Source of the DNA: Flavobacterium sp.
GTDB lineage: Bacteria > Bacteroidota > Bacteroidia > Flavobacteriales > Flavobacteriaceae
Direction of reading: 5' to 3'
NCBI RefSeq assembly: GCF_027490375.1
Contig: NZ_JAIXYH010000060.1
Span: 39,671-103,670 of the forward strand
DNA: 64,000 nucleotides
Positions 33,341 through 42,636 of the stretch are shown here, in pieces; position 1 is the first letter of the stretch, and each line of letters begins with the position of its first letter. The translations under genes were made by a program, and so were the position numbers. A model generated the notes under the pieces. The model had not been told where the DNA came from and ran no database searches. It saw only the letters and a program-made list of their open reading frames with translations.

Positions 33341-36300
33341 ATGCGCACATTTCTTGTTCTGTTGCTAGTCGTTTCTTGCCGTTTGTTTGCACAAACAAAT
33401 GGTTCTATTTCCATTAAATGGACGGAACCTCGCTTCGATCCCACCACGGGTAGTCTTTTGAGTCCGCTTGCTTTTGATGCGACACATTTTTCTTTTGATT
33501 CCGAAACGCATTTAATAGAGTATGCTCATATTGTAAAGGATGTTCCATCGGGTTCATATGAAGTCTTTCTTGATAATATTGTCACCGAGCCGCTGTCTAC
33601 TATCCAACTGGCAACATTAGGTCAGGTTGTTTTGCCCGACAGTTTTCGAGCAAACTTTTTTGTTAGCCAAGCAAGGAATCAATCAAAAGCCCGAATTAAG
33701 GTAAACGCAATAGCTCGTTTAAACGGAACTCCCGTTCGTTTAAGGTCGTTTTCATATAGCCTAAAGGCACGCCAAATTTTGCAAGAACGTTCCGCCGCTA
33801 ATTTTGTAGGAATCCAAAATTCGGTGTTGTCCTCAGGTACTTGGTATAAAATCGCTGTTGAAAAGTCTGGTCTTTACCGCATTTCGCGCACATTTTTACA
33901 GCAATTAGGTATAAAGGTGAATCAAATCGATCCTCGACAGATTCGAATTTATGGCAATGGAGGTCGTATGCTTCCCTTGCGAAACAATGTGGAGTATCCC
34001 ATCGATCTGGCAGAAAATGCAATCTATGTATCTGGTGAAGCAGACGGGAAATTCGATGCAACGGATTACATTTTGTTTTACGGCGAAGGAGTTGATAATT
34101 GGAATTTAGAGAATTTAACTCATAATAATTTATACAGTAAAGAAGCTTACTATTATATAACGGTTGGCGGACAAGGTAAACGCGTTTCCACTTTCGTAGA
34201 ACCGGAAGCAGAGCCTGCAACGATTTACGACAGCTACGATGCTTATTTGTTTCATGAAGAAGATTTAGTAAATGTTGCTCGTCTCGGCCGGCGGTGGTTC
34301 GGCGAAGATTTTACCGTAGAAAACGAGCGTTCCTTTGAATTTGAACTTCCCGAATTGGTTTCGGGAAGCGAAGCGCGAATTACTGTCGCAGCATGTTCCT
34401 CGGCTTTTACTACAACAAAATTTGATTTCACAGTTAATGGCGCAGCGGGGACTACCATAAATCTAAATGCTTTGACTGTAGCGAATAGCACGACACTGCA
34501 AGGATTTGCCGGTAACAGCACGTTCACCGCGCCAGCTGCTCAGACAATGACTGTAGATGTTGAGTTCGACAACAACGGTGTGCCCGGTTCGAGAGGATTT
34601 TTAGACTACATCATTATCAGAGCAAAAGCGCGTCTTACCGGGAATAATACCTCTTATCGATTCTGGATAGATAACTTACCTTCAAGTCAACCTGTTGCGC
34701 AATTTTCTATAGCAAATGCTTCAGGTATTGAACAAATTTGGGATATAAGCGACATTTATAACATAAAAACGATAGCAAATTCAGCGGCTCAAAACACCCT
34801 TAATTTTAAATTTGAAACCGCTAATAATCCAAGATTTTTGGTTGTCGACGAACAAAACTTTCTCAGTCCGAAACGTGTTTCTAATGCCCGAGTTGTCAAT
34901 CAAAACCTTAAAGGAACCATATTCAATTCAGGTACAGCCGATTTTAAAGACATTGATTACATAATAATAAGTCCAAAAATTTTCATATCCGAAGCTGAAC
35001 GATTGGCAAATTTTCATCGTTTACAAAACGGACTAAACGTTAAGGTTGTCGAATTAGAGCCTATTTTTAACGAATTTGGTGGCGGAAAGCAAGACATAGG
35101 CGCAATTCGTAACTTTATTAGATATGTATATCACAACGCTTCCTCGCCCGAAAACCGACTCAAGTATCTCTGTCTTTTCGGGGATGCTTCCTACGATCCT
35201 CTAAATAGAATCCGAAACAACACCAATTTCGTTCCTATTTTTCACGCTGTAGATGCCTTTTCGCTGAGTTCATCTTTTATTTCCGACGATTTTTTTGTTT
35301 TGCTCGATGAATCGGAAGGGAATATGAATCCTGCAGCAGCAACCGGCTTGGATGTAGCAGTAGGAAGAATGCCCGTAAACTCGCTCGCCCAAGCAGCCGA
35401 AATGGTTAACAAGGTGATTGAATATTACGACACAAAGTCGTATGGCCGATGGCGGAATAATTTTGTTCTAATTTCTGATGATGTTGATGCAGCTGTAGAG
35501 GATCGTTTGCAGCGGGGCATCGATGAATTAGCGGCAGATATTGTAGCAGCAAAACCTTTTGTTAACGTAACAAAAATTCATACCGATAGCTATATACAAG
35601 AAAGCTCTGCAGGTGGCGATCGATATCCGAAAGCACGAACCGATTTTGTTAACGAGTTCGGCAAAGGTGCTCTTGTGTTTAACTATTTTGGACATGGAGG
35701 TGAAGATGGACTTGCACACGAGCGTATTCTCGAGAAAACAGATGTTCAAAACCTTACGAATCGCTATAAGTATCCGCTTTTTGTAACGATAACATGCGAG
35801 TTTACTAGGTTTGACAATCCAGGCCGACCTACCGCTGGGGAATTTATGTATTGGAATCCAGCAGGAGGTGCTATTTCTTTGCTCACCACCACACGCCAGA
35901 TTACCATCGATGCAGGTCAGCGCATTAATGAAGAAATTGCTTCAAACCTTTATGGATACGGAACTAACGATTTAAGTTCTATTGCAGAAGCACTTCGAAA
36001 TTCCAAAAACGATTCGTCGAGTAATCCGCTGATGGTTTTCTACATCGGAGATCCGGCGCTAGAATTAGCTATTCCTAAACCAACCATCGTTTTAACGCAA
36101 GTAAACGATACACCGATTCAAAACGGGATTGTAGATTTTCAAGCACTCTCTAAGGTAAAATTATCTGGAGAGGTTCGCGATGAAAGCGGCAATACCTTAC
36201 TTAATACGTATATTGGCGACGCAAGTATTACCGTATACGATAAAGATATAGAACGATCTACTTTGGCAAACGATGGAACCACCAACAGCAGTGGGCAATT

Positions 36301-37183
36301 GATTGTTTTAGATTATATGAATCTGGGCGAGACAATCTTCCGAGGGAATGCAAGTGTTAGCGGCGGAAAATTTGATGTTGAGTTTATTGTTCCGCGCGAC
36401 ATACGAGTTCCTGTAGGGAACGGAAGAATTAGTTTTTACGCCAAAAGAACGGGTCAAGCCATTGATCAAACAGGCGTAAATACGTCTATTCGAGTAGGTG
36501 GAATAAATCCAAACCCTCCGGTGGATAACACCCCGCCTCAAGTGCGTTTGTTTATGAATGACGAAACCTTTGTCAATGGCGGAATAACTAATGATAGTCC
36601 GTTTTTGTTGGCAATTTTTGAAGATGAAAACGGTATTAATACGGCTAGCGGTATTGGGCATGATATCATTGCGATTCTCGATAACGATGAAAGCAAGCCG
36701 TTTATCATGAACGATTATTACGAAGCCGATGAAAATAATTATGCACGCGGACGCTTGCGATTTCCGTTTTCAAATTTAGCACCGGGCTTGCACACCATCA
36801 AGGTAACCGCTTGGGATGTTTACAACAATCCGATTTCCGCAGAAATTCAGTTTGTAGTTGTTGGCGACGAAAGTCTTACATTAAAAAATGTTCTTAATTA
36901 TCCCAACCCCTTTGTCAACTATACCGAGTTTTGGTTCACTCACAACAGGCCTTTTGAAGATTTGGATGTACAAGTGCAGGTGATGACAATAACGGGAAAA
37001 GTAGTCTGGACAAAAAGCCAAACAATTAACACCGAAGGTTTCCTGAGTCGAAGCATTACATGGGACGGTCGCGACGATTTTGGAGATAAAATCGGAAAAG
37101 GAACTTATATCTATAAACTGACCGTAAGATCCAAAACTGCGGGAAAAACAGCCGAAAAAATTGAGAAACTTGTTATCCTTTAG
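33341..37183 (+). CDS. porU: Type IX secretion system sortase PorU
   Basis: PorU removes the C-terminal signal of T9SS cargo and attaches cargo to the surface. The 1280-residue protein has a signal peptide (FLVLLLVVSCRLFAQ), a long beta-rich N-terminal region, and a gingipain-like C25 peptidase domain in which H785 (FGHGGED) and C819 (ITCEFTRFD) form the catalytic pair. It ends with an FlgD-Ig/CTD-like domain (NYPNPF...GTYIYKLTV). Length and order fit F. johnsoniae PorU. porV follows 40 bases later. Confidence 0.95.
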   Translation: MRTFLVLLLVVSCRLFAQTNGSISIKWTEPRFDPTTGSLLSPLAFDATHFSFDSETHLIEYAHIVKDVPSGSYEVFLDNIVTEPLSTIQLATLGQVVLPDSFRANFFVSQARNQSKARIKVNAIARLNGTPVRLRSFSYSLKARQILQERSAANFVGIQNSVLSSGTWYKIAVEKSGLYRISRTFLQQLGIKVNQIDPRQIRIYGNGGRMLPLRNNVEYPIDLAENAIYVSGEADGKFDATDYILFYGEGVDNWNLENLTHNNLYSKEAYYYITVGGQGKRVSTFVEPEAEPATIYDSYDAYLFHEEDLVNVARLGRRWFGEDFTVENERSFEFELPELVSGSEARITVAACSSAFTTTKFDFTVNGAAGTTINLNALTVANSTTLQGFAGNSTFTAPAAQTMTVDVEFDNNGVPGSRGFLDYIIIRAKARLTGNNTSYRFWIDNLPSSQPVAQFSIANASGIEQIWDISDIYNIKTIANSAAQNTLNFKFETANNPRFLVVDEQNFLSPKRVSNARVVNQNLKGTIFNSGTADFKDIDYIIISPKIFISEAERLANFHRLQNGLNVKVVELEPIFNEFGGGKQDIGAIRNFIRYVYHNASSPENRLKYLCLFGDASYDPLNRIRNNTNFVPIFHAVDAFSLSSSFISDDFFVLLDESEGNMNPAAATGLDVAVGRMPVNSLAQAAEMVNKVIEYYDTKSYGRWRNNFVLISDDVDAAVEDRLQRGIDELAADIVAAKPFVNVTKIHTDSYIQESSAGGDRYPKARTDFVNEFGKGALVFNYFGHGGEDGLAHERILEKTDVQNLTNRYKYPLFVTITCEFTRFDNPGRPTAGEFMYWNPAGGAISLLTTTRQITIDAGQRINEEIASNLYGYGTNDLSSIAEALRNSKNDSSSNPLMVFYIGDPALELAIPKPTIVLTQVNDTPIQNGIVDFQALSKVKLSGEVRDESGNTLLNTYIGDASITVYDKDIERSTLANDGTTNSSGQLIVLDYMNLGETIFRGNASVSGGKFDVEFIVPRDIRVPVGNGRISFYAKRTGQAIDQTGVNTSIRVGGINPNPPVDNTPPQVRLFMNDETFVNGGITNDSPFLLAIFEDENGINTASGIGHDIIAILDNDESKPFIMNDYYEADENNYARGRLRFPFSNLAPGLHTIKVTAWDVYNNPISAEIQFVVVGDESLTLKNVLNYPNPFVNYTEFWFTHNRPFEDLDVQVQVMTITGKVVWTKSQTINTEGFLSRSITWDGRDDFGDKIGKGTYIYKLTVRSKTAGKTAEKIEKLVIL

Positions 37184-37223
37184 AAAAAAACTATATTTGT
37201 TTCATATAATTCCAGACGTTAGA

Positions 37224-38396
37224 ATGAAAAGAAAATCAGTATGGCTACTAGGTTTGTTGGCAATGTTCAAAGGATTTGCGCAAGACGACAACCGAGTGAT
37301 AACGACCGGAGTTCCCTTTTTACTTGTTGCTGCCGATGCACGCTCAGCAGGTTTAGCCGATCAAGGTGTGGCAACTTCCCCAGATGCGTTTTCGCAGCAA
37401 TACAACCCAGCAAAATATGCTTTCATTATTGATAAGCAAGGTTTTTCGACCAGTTATACTCCTTATCTTACCGACTTAGTTAACGATATAGCATTAGCAC
37501 AAGTTACATACTATAATCGCATCGGAGAACGCGCTGCTTTCGCGGGTTCTTTGCGCTATTTTGGACTCGGAGATATTGTTCTTCAGGAAACTTTCGACGA
37601 TCCGGGAAGAGTTGTCACTCCGAACGAGTTGGCAGTCGATGGCTCATATGCCTTAAAACTCAGCGAGCGCTTTTCGATGTCGGTTGCCGGGCGTTACATT
37701 CGCTCGATGTTGAGAATTCAGGACGCAACCGGAGATGCTTCGCCAGCATCATCATTCGCTGTGGATATTGCAGGTTACTATCAGTCGGAAGAATTAGCAT
37801 ACAACGATTTCAACGGAAGATGGCGTGCAGGTTTCAACTTCCAAAACTTAGGTCCAAAAATTAGTTATGATTCGGATGATTTGAGCACAAACTTCTTACC
37901 ATCGAATTTGCGAATGGGCGGCGGTTTCGATTTTATCTTCGACGATTACAATAAAGTAGGGGTAAGTTTAGAATTAACAAAGCTCTTGGTCCCAACTCCT
38001 CAAATTCCAAAAGACCTAGATGGAGATGGTGAAATTAGCAATGAAGAACGCCAGCTTACAAATGAAGAATATCGCAGAGTTGGTTGGGTTGATGGAATCT
38101 TCAAATCTTTTGGAGATGCACCCGACGGTTTTGCGGAAGAATTGCGGGAATTCACCTATTCAGCAGCGGCAGAATACTTGTATCAAGATAGCTTCGCCAT
38201 GCGATTGGGATATTTCAACGAACACGAAACCAAAGGGGCACGTAAGTTCTTTTCTCTTGGCGCAGGTTTCAAATACAACATTGTTAAAATAGATGTTTCG
38301 TATCTGTTTTCAGCGAGTCGCGTGCGAAATCCACTAGAAAACACCTTGCGATTCTCACTCACGTTTAATTTTGGTGATCAATACGACGAATATTAG
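37224..38396 (+). CDS. porV: Type IX secretion outer-membrane protein PorV
   Basis: PorV is the outer-membrane shuttle that takes cargo from the SprA translocon to PorU. The start at 37224 gives 390 residues with a signal peptide (LLGLLAMFKGFAQ); an earlier start at 37161 lies inside porU and spoils the signal. The barrel is seen as alternating strands, with GVPFLLVAADARSAGLADQGVA and QQYNPAKYAF as family marks and an ending LRFSLTFNFG. A calcium-loop-like motif DLDGDGEIS begins at D264 in an extracellular or periplasmic loop. Confidence 0.93.
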   Translation: MKRKSVWLLGLLAMFKGFAQDDNRVITTGVPFLLVAADARSAGLADQGVATSPDAFSQQYNPAKYAFIIDKQGFSTSYTPYLTDLVNDIALAQVTYYNRIGERAAFAGSLRYFGLGDIVLQETFDDPGRVVTPNELAVDGSYALKLSERFSMSVAGRYIRSMLRIQDATGDASPASSFAVDIAGYYQSEELAYNDFNGRWRAGFNFQNLGPKISYDSDDLSTNFLPSNLRMGGGFDFIFDDYNKVGVSLELTKLLVPTPQIPKDLDGDGEISNEERQLTNEEYRRVGWVDGIFKSFGDAPDGFAEELREFTYSAAAEYLYQDSFAMRLGYFNEHETKGARKFFSLGAGFKYNIVKIDVSYLFSASRVRNPLENTLRFSLTFNFGDQYDEY

Positions 38397-38419
38397 AACA
38401 AGAAAAACTATATCAACTA

Positions 38420-38458
38420 AATCCAAATTTTCAAAAATTGAGAATTTGGATTTTTTTT
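38420..38458 (+). terminator. Terminator of porU-porV
   Basis: The stem AATCCAAATTTTC / GAGAATTTGGATT (one G-U pair) with a short loop ends in a run of T. It lies 24 bases after the porV stop. The in-frame ATG at 38438 for the next gene falls in its loop. Confidence 0.85.
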
Positions 38459-38470
38459 CCTCCGAACTTT

Positions 38471-38953
38471 ATGAAAAAACAAAGCGTACATCTTGAGTTC
38501 ACAACTTATGAAAGCCTGTCTGAATTGCCAGCCAACGTTGCATCGTTAATGCAAGAAGCTATTATTGCCCGCGACCAAGCCTACGCACCCTATTCAAAAT
38601 TTCGAGTGGGTGCTGCTATTTTACTCGAAAACGGCGCGGTTGTTACAGGTTCTAACCAAGAAAATGCAGCTTATCCCAGCGGACTCTGTGCCGAGCGAGT
38701 GGCGGTTTTTTATGCCGGTGCAAAATATCCAGGTGTGGCAGTAAAAACAGTTGCTGTGACTGCCTGTAACGAAAATAAAGATAATCTGCATCCCATACCG
38801 CCATGTGGTGCCTGCCGGCAGTCGCTTGCAGAATACGAAATGCTCGCAAACAATAATATCGAGCTCTTTTTTATGGGTGCGGAAGGCGCTATTTTCAAAT
38901 CCGACTCGATAAAAGATCTCTTGCCGTTCACTTTTGATAAAAACTTCCTCTGA
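38471..38953 (+). CDS. cdd: Cytidine deaminase
   Basis: Converts cytidine/deoxycytidine to uridine/deoxyuridine in pyrimidine salvage. The chosen start gives 160 residues, normal for the tetrameric homologues with an N-terminal extension. Zinc ligands are C73 in CAE and C112 and C115 in PCGACRQ, with catalytic E75. The APYSKFRVGAA motif (39-49) and the substrate-binding SNQENAAY (61-68) are complete. It is flanked by the porV terminator upstream and the pdhA promoter downstream, so it is probably read alone. Confidence 0.95.
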   Translation: MKKQSVHLEFTTYESLSELPANVASLMQEAIIARDQAYAPYSKFRVGAAILLENGAVVTGSNQENAAYPSGLCAERVAVFYAGAKYPGVAVKTVAVTACNENKDNLHPIPPCGACRQSLAEYEMLANNNIELFFMGAEGAIFKSDSIKDLLPFTFDKNFL

Positions 38954-39001
38954 TTCGTTAAAAATAAAATATTTACATTTTTCTCGTCGGAATGATTGTT
39001 T

Positions 39002-39009
39002 TATTTTTG
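39002..39009 (+). promoter_or_regulatory. pdhA promoter, -7 element
   Basis: TATTTTTG followed by C is an exact match to TAnnTTTG(C). No good -33 TTG is found 19 bases upstream. The leader to the pdhA ATG at 39108 is about 90 bases. Confidence 0.5.
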
Positions 39010-39107
39010 CAGCCGACAGTTTAAACCGGCAAAGCTAGCTGTGAGGAAACTATTTTGCGCTTGAGAACTGTTTTTTATTTGTCAAGCAATCACAATCGTT
39101 TAAAAAA

Positions 39108-40109
39108 ATGAAAGAAATAACTAAGGATGTTTACCTGAAGTGGTACGAGGATATGCTGTTTTGGCGCAAGTTCGAAGATAAACTAGCGGCGCTTTACATT
39201 CAGCAAAAGGTTCGCGGATTTTTACACTTGTACAATGGTCAAGAAGCAGTGTTAGCTGGTGCACTACACGTAATGGATTTGTCGAAAGATAAAATGATTA
39301 CCGCGTACCGAAATCACGTGCAACCCATCGGAATGGGCGTTGATCCACGAAAAGTAATGGCCGAGCTACTCGGAAAAGTTACCGGTACTTCGAAAGGAAT
39401 GGGTGGTTCGATGCACATTTTCTCGAAAGAGCACGGTTTTTACGGTGGTCACGGTATCGTGGGTGCGCAAATTCCAGTAGGTGCAGGTATCGCTTTCGCA
39501 GATAAGTATTTTGGTCGCGATGGCGTAACCTTAACTTATTTTGGTGATGGTGCTGCACGTCAGGGTTCCCTGCACGAAGCTTTTAACATGGCTATGTTGT
39601 GGAAACTTCCTGTAGTATTTATCGTTGAGAACAACGGCTATGCAATGGGTACTTCCGTAGAAAGAACTGCAAACCACGGCGATATTTGGAAACTTGGTTT
39701 AGGTTACGAAATGCCATGCGGACCAGTTGATGGTATGAATCCCGTGAAAGTTGCCGAAGCAATGCATGAAGCTATTGAACGTGCAAGACGCGGAGATGGC
39801 CCTACATTCCTTGAAATGAAAACGTACCGATACAGAGGTCACTCGATGTCGGATGCACAATTATACCGAACCAAAGACGAGGTAGAAGAGTACAAAAAAA
39901 TCGACCCAATTACACAAGTTCTCGACATCATTAAAGAGAACAAATACGCAACCGATGCCGAGATAGAAATTATCGATGAGCGTGTGAAAGATTTAGTCGA
40001 AGAGTGTGCCACATTTGCCGAAGAATCGGATTTCCCAGAAGTACAGCAATTGTACGATGTGGTTTACGAACAAAAAGATTATCCATTTTTACCTCATAAA
40101 CTGAAATAG
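39108..40109 (+). CDS. pdhA: Pyruvate dehydrogenase E1 component, alpha subunit
   Basis: The thiamine-diphosphate subunit of pyruvate dehydrogenase; decarboxylates pyruvate together with the beta subunit. In 333 residues the ThDP motif runs from GDG (146-148) to NN (175-176), with the phosphorylation-loop-type segment YRYRGHSMSD later. YRNHVQPIGMGVDP and KGMGGSMHIFS are conserved. pdhC follows with no gap (TAGATG). No beta-subunit gene is adjacent, so pdhB is presumably elsewhere, as is usual in Flavobacteria. Confidence 0.95.
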   Translation: MKEITKDVYLKWYEDMLFWRKFEDKLAALYIQQKVRGFLHLYNGQEAVLAGALHVMDLSKDKMITAYRNHVQPIGMGVDPRKVMAELLGKVTGTSKGMGGSMHIFSKEHGFYGGHGIVGAQIPVGAGIAFADKYFGRDGVTLTYFGDGAARQGSLHEAFNMAMLWKLPVVFIVENNGYAMGTSVERTANHGDIWKLGLGYEMPCGPVDGMNPVKVAEAMHEAIERARRGDGPTFLEMKTYRYRGHSMSDAQLYRTKDEVEEYKKIDPITQVLDIIKENKYATDAEIEIIDERVKDLVEECATFAEESDFPEVQQLYDVVYEQKDYPFLPHKLK

Positions 40110-41699
40110 ATGGCTACAAAAGTTACCATGCCGCGCCTGAGTGATACGATGACTGAAGGAACTGTTGCTAAATGGTTAAAGAAGGTCGGAGATCAGGTGA
40201 AAGAGGGCGATATATTAGCTGAAATCGAAACAGATAAAGCAACCATGGAGTTTGAATCGTTCAACCCGGGTGTGTTGCTACACATTGGTGTGCCAGAAGG
40301 CGGAACAGCGCCAGTAGATTCGTTGCTTGCCGTTATTGGTGAAGCTGGCGAAGTATACGACGCTGCCGCAGAAGCTGCACCAAAAGCAGACGCTGCTCCA
40401 AAACAAGAAGCTGCTCCAGTTGCCGAGGCTACTGCTCCAGCTGCTGGCGGTGCGTTGCCAAAAGGCGTGATAGTAGTTACTATGCCGCGCTTGAGCGATA
40501 CGATGACGCAAGGAACTGTTGCTACTTGGCTTAAAGCCGAAGGAGATACAATTAAAGAAGGTGATATTCTTGCAGAGATCGAAACAGATAAAGCAACAAT
40601 GGAATTCGAATCGTTTCATTCCGGAACGCTTCTTAAAATTGGTGTGAAAGCTGGCGAATCGGCTCCAGTAGATAGCATGTTGGCAATTATTGGTCCGGCC
40701 GGAACAGATGTGTCGGGCGTTAATGCGGCTTCGGCTGCTCCTGCGCCAGCTGCGTCACAAGCTGCTGAGACTGCTGTAGCTGCACCCGTTGCTGCTGCTG
40801 TTGAAGAAGTAGCTCACACCGGCGGTCGTTTGTTTGTTTCTCCCTTGGCACGCAAAATGGCTGAAGAGAAAGGAATCGATTTGCGTCAAGTGAAAGGTTC
40901 TGGCGAAAACGGTCGCATCATTAAATCGGATATTGAAAACTTCAAACCACAAGCCGCTGCTGCTCCGGTTGCCGCCGCTGCCGCTACTCCAGCGCCGGTG
41001 TATAAGCCTGTTGGAAGCGAATCGGTTGAGGAAGTGAAGAATTCGCAAATGCGTAAAATTATCGCGAAACGTTTGTCGGAATCGAGCTTTACCGCTCCGC
41101 ATTTCTTCTTGACAATTGAAGTTGATATGGACGCAGCTATTGCAGCTCGTAGCGTGATTAATGCCATTCCAGACACGAAAGTTTCGTACAACGATATGGT
41201 AATTAAAGCTTCGGCAATGGCGTTGCGCAAGCATCCAAAAGTAAATTCACGTTGGACGGAAGAAGCTACATTGATCAACAAACACATTCACATTGGTGTG
41301 GCGGTTGCTGTGGAAGACGGCTTGGTAGTTCCGGTGTTGAAATTTGCCGACCAAATGTCGTTTTCTGAAATCACGCATGCCGTGAAAGATGTGGCAGGTC
41401 GTGCGAAGAGCAAAAAACTCACGCCTGATGAAATGGACGGAAGTACCTTTACCATTTCGAATTTAGGCATGTTCGGTATTCGCGAATTTACTTCGATTAT
41501 CAACCAGCCTAATTCAGCGATTTTGTCGGTAGGCGCAATCGTAGAAAAGCCGGTGGTTAAAAACGGACAAATTGTTGTAGGAAATACAATGACTCTTACT
41601 TTGGCTTGCGATCACCGTACGGTTGATGGCGCTATTGGAGCACAGTTCTTACAAACCTTACGTATGTATTTGGAACAACCTGTTACCATGCTTGCGTAA
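40110..41699 (+). CDS. pdhC: Pyruvate dehydrogenase E2, dihydrolipoamide acetyltransferase
   Basis: Core of the pyruvate dehydrogenase complex. Two lipoyl domains carry ETDKATMEFES with lipoyl lysines K43 and K161. Ala/Pro-rich linkers join them. An E3/E1-binding domain lies at about 241-277 (FVSPLARKMAEEKGIDL), then the acetyltransferase domain with the active-site motif DHRTVDG at 501-507. Length is 529. The start is directly after the pdhA stop. Both lipoyl domains are almost the same, suggesting internal duplication. Confidence 0.96.
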   Translation: MATKVTMPRLSDTMTEGTVAKWLKKVGDQVKEGDILAEIETDKATMEFESFNPGVLLHIGVPEGGTAPVDSLLAVIGEAGEVYDAAAEAAPKADAAPKQEAAPVAEATAPAAGGALPKGVIVVTMPRLSDTMTQGTVATWLKAEGDTIKEGDILAEIETDKATMEFESFHSGTLLKIGVKAGESAPVDSMLAIIGPAGTDVSGVNAASAAPAPAASQAAETAVAAPVAAAVEEVAHTGGRLFVSPLARKMAEEKGIDLRQVKGSGENGRIIKSDIENFKPQAAAAPVAAAAATPAPVYKPVGSESVEEVKNSQMRKIIAKRLSESSFTAPHFFLTIEVDMDAAIAARSVINAIPDTKVSYNDMVIKASAMALRKHPKVNSRWTEEATLINKHIHIGVAVAVEDGLVVPVLKFADQMSFSEITHAVKDVAGRAKSKKLTPDEMDGSTFTISNLGMFGIREFTSIINQPNSAILSVGAIVEKPVVKNGQIVVGNTMTLTLACDHRTVDGAIGAQFLQTLRMYLEQPVTMLA

Positions 41700-41730
41700 T
41701 TCACGAAAAGTTGAAAAATGCATTATAAAT

Positions 41731-41761
41731 AAAAAAACCGCTTTCAAAGAGCGGTTTTTTT
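41731..41761 (+). terminator. Terminator of pdhA-pdhC
   Basis: Perfect 11-base stem AAAAAACCGCT / AGCGGTTTTTT (41732-41742 and 41750-41760) with a 7-base loop and flanking A and T runs, so it may work in both directions. It starts 33 bases after the pdhC stop. Confidence 0.9.
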
Positions 41762-41768
41762 ATGGTTT

Positions 41769-41906
41769 GATTTTCGCAGTAGCGATTGCAGCGAAAATCC
41801 TTTTGTTACGTAGCTTTGCGAAGGAACAAAAGATTGCAGCGGAAAGCGCGACGGCCCGGCGCACATCCGTTTTTTGATAACGCTTTTAGGGCCGGACTGC
41901 CCAAAT
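41769..41906 (+). repeat. Long dispersed repeat, family A copy 3 (diverged)
   Basis: Shares with copies 1 and 2 the blocks GATTGCAGCGGAAAGC-CGACGGC and GGGCCGGACTGCCCAAA. The middle holds an inverted repeat ATCCTTTTGTT...AACAAAAGATT that would form a long hairpin. It ends only four bases before the SDR start codon, so it could be the untranslated leader of that gene. Confidence 0.65.
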
Positions 41907-41910
41907 ACAT

Positions 41911-42591
41911 ATGAAAACATTTTTAGTAACAGGAGCTTCGCGCGGAATTGGACTTGAAACGGTAAAAACACTGTTGGACGCTGGCGCGCGTGTGGTTTTA
42001 GTAAGTCGAAACGCTAGCGAAGTGAATTTAGAATCGGATCGATTGATTAAGTTAAATGCAGATTTATCGGCCGACAACGAGGGAGAAAAAATTGCTAGCG
42101 CACTTAAATCATTGGGAATAAGTAGTATAGATGGTTTGGTTCACAACGCAGGAACTTTGATTTGCAAGAAATTTGAGTCGCTTACCTTAGCCGATTTTGA
42201 ATCGGTTTATCGGGTGAACGTTTTTGCTGTGGCAATGCTCACGCAGGCGTTGTTGCCGTTTTTGCACCGCGGTTCGCATGTTTTGGGAATCAGTTCGATG
42301 GGTGGCATTCAAGGAAGCAGCAAATTTTCGGGTTTGGCGGCGTATAGCAGCAGTAAAGGCGCACTCATTACGTTGTTTGAGCTGTTGGCAGAAGAGTTTA
42401 AAGAACAAGGAATTTATTTTAATTCGTTGGCTTTGGGAGCTGTGCAAACCGAAATGTTAGCAGAGGCGTTTCCGGGTTACGTTGCACCGGTAACTGCGCC
42501 AGAAATGGGTAGTTTTATTGCCGATTTTGTGCAAAATGGTCATCGTTTTTTCAACGGAAAAGTGCTGCCGGTGGCGTTGTCGACTCCGTAA
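41911..42591 (+). CDS. Short-chain dehydrogenase/reductase
   Basis: A 226-residue SDR. TGASRGIG (7-14) is the NAD(P)-binding loop, HNAG is at 78-81, a serine at 128/129 and Y145-x3-K149 (AYSSSKGA) complete the catalytic set. SRN at 32-34 would favour NADP. Substrate unknown; at 226 residues it is a short, classical-type member. Its start lies at the very end of a dispersed repeat, so its promoter probably lies within or before the repeat. The SprT-like gene follows after 45 bases. Confidence 0.88.
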   Translation: MKTFLVTGASRGIGLETVKTLLDAGARVVLVSRNASEVNLESDRLIKLNADLSADNEGEKIASALKSLGISSIDGLVHNAGTLICKKFESLTLADFESVYRVNVFAVAMLTQALLPFLHRGSHVLGISSMGGIQGSSKFSGLAAYSSSKGALITLFELLAEEFKEQGIYFNSLALGAVQTEMLAEAFPGYVAPVTAPEMGSFIADFVQNGHRFFNGKVLPVALSTP

Positions 42592-42636
42592 AAATTTTAT
42601 TTTTATCGAACTGATGCACACAACCGTTTCACCATT

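Noticed and set aside
38438..38470. Upstream in-frame ATG for cytidine deaminase
   Set aside because: It is in the loop of the porV terminator; the ATG at 38471 gives the family length.
40755..41287. Long minus-strand open frames opposite pdhC
   Set aside because: They arise from the Ala/Pro-rich codon pattern of the E2 linkers; no family resemblance.
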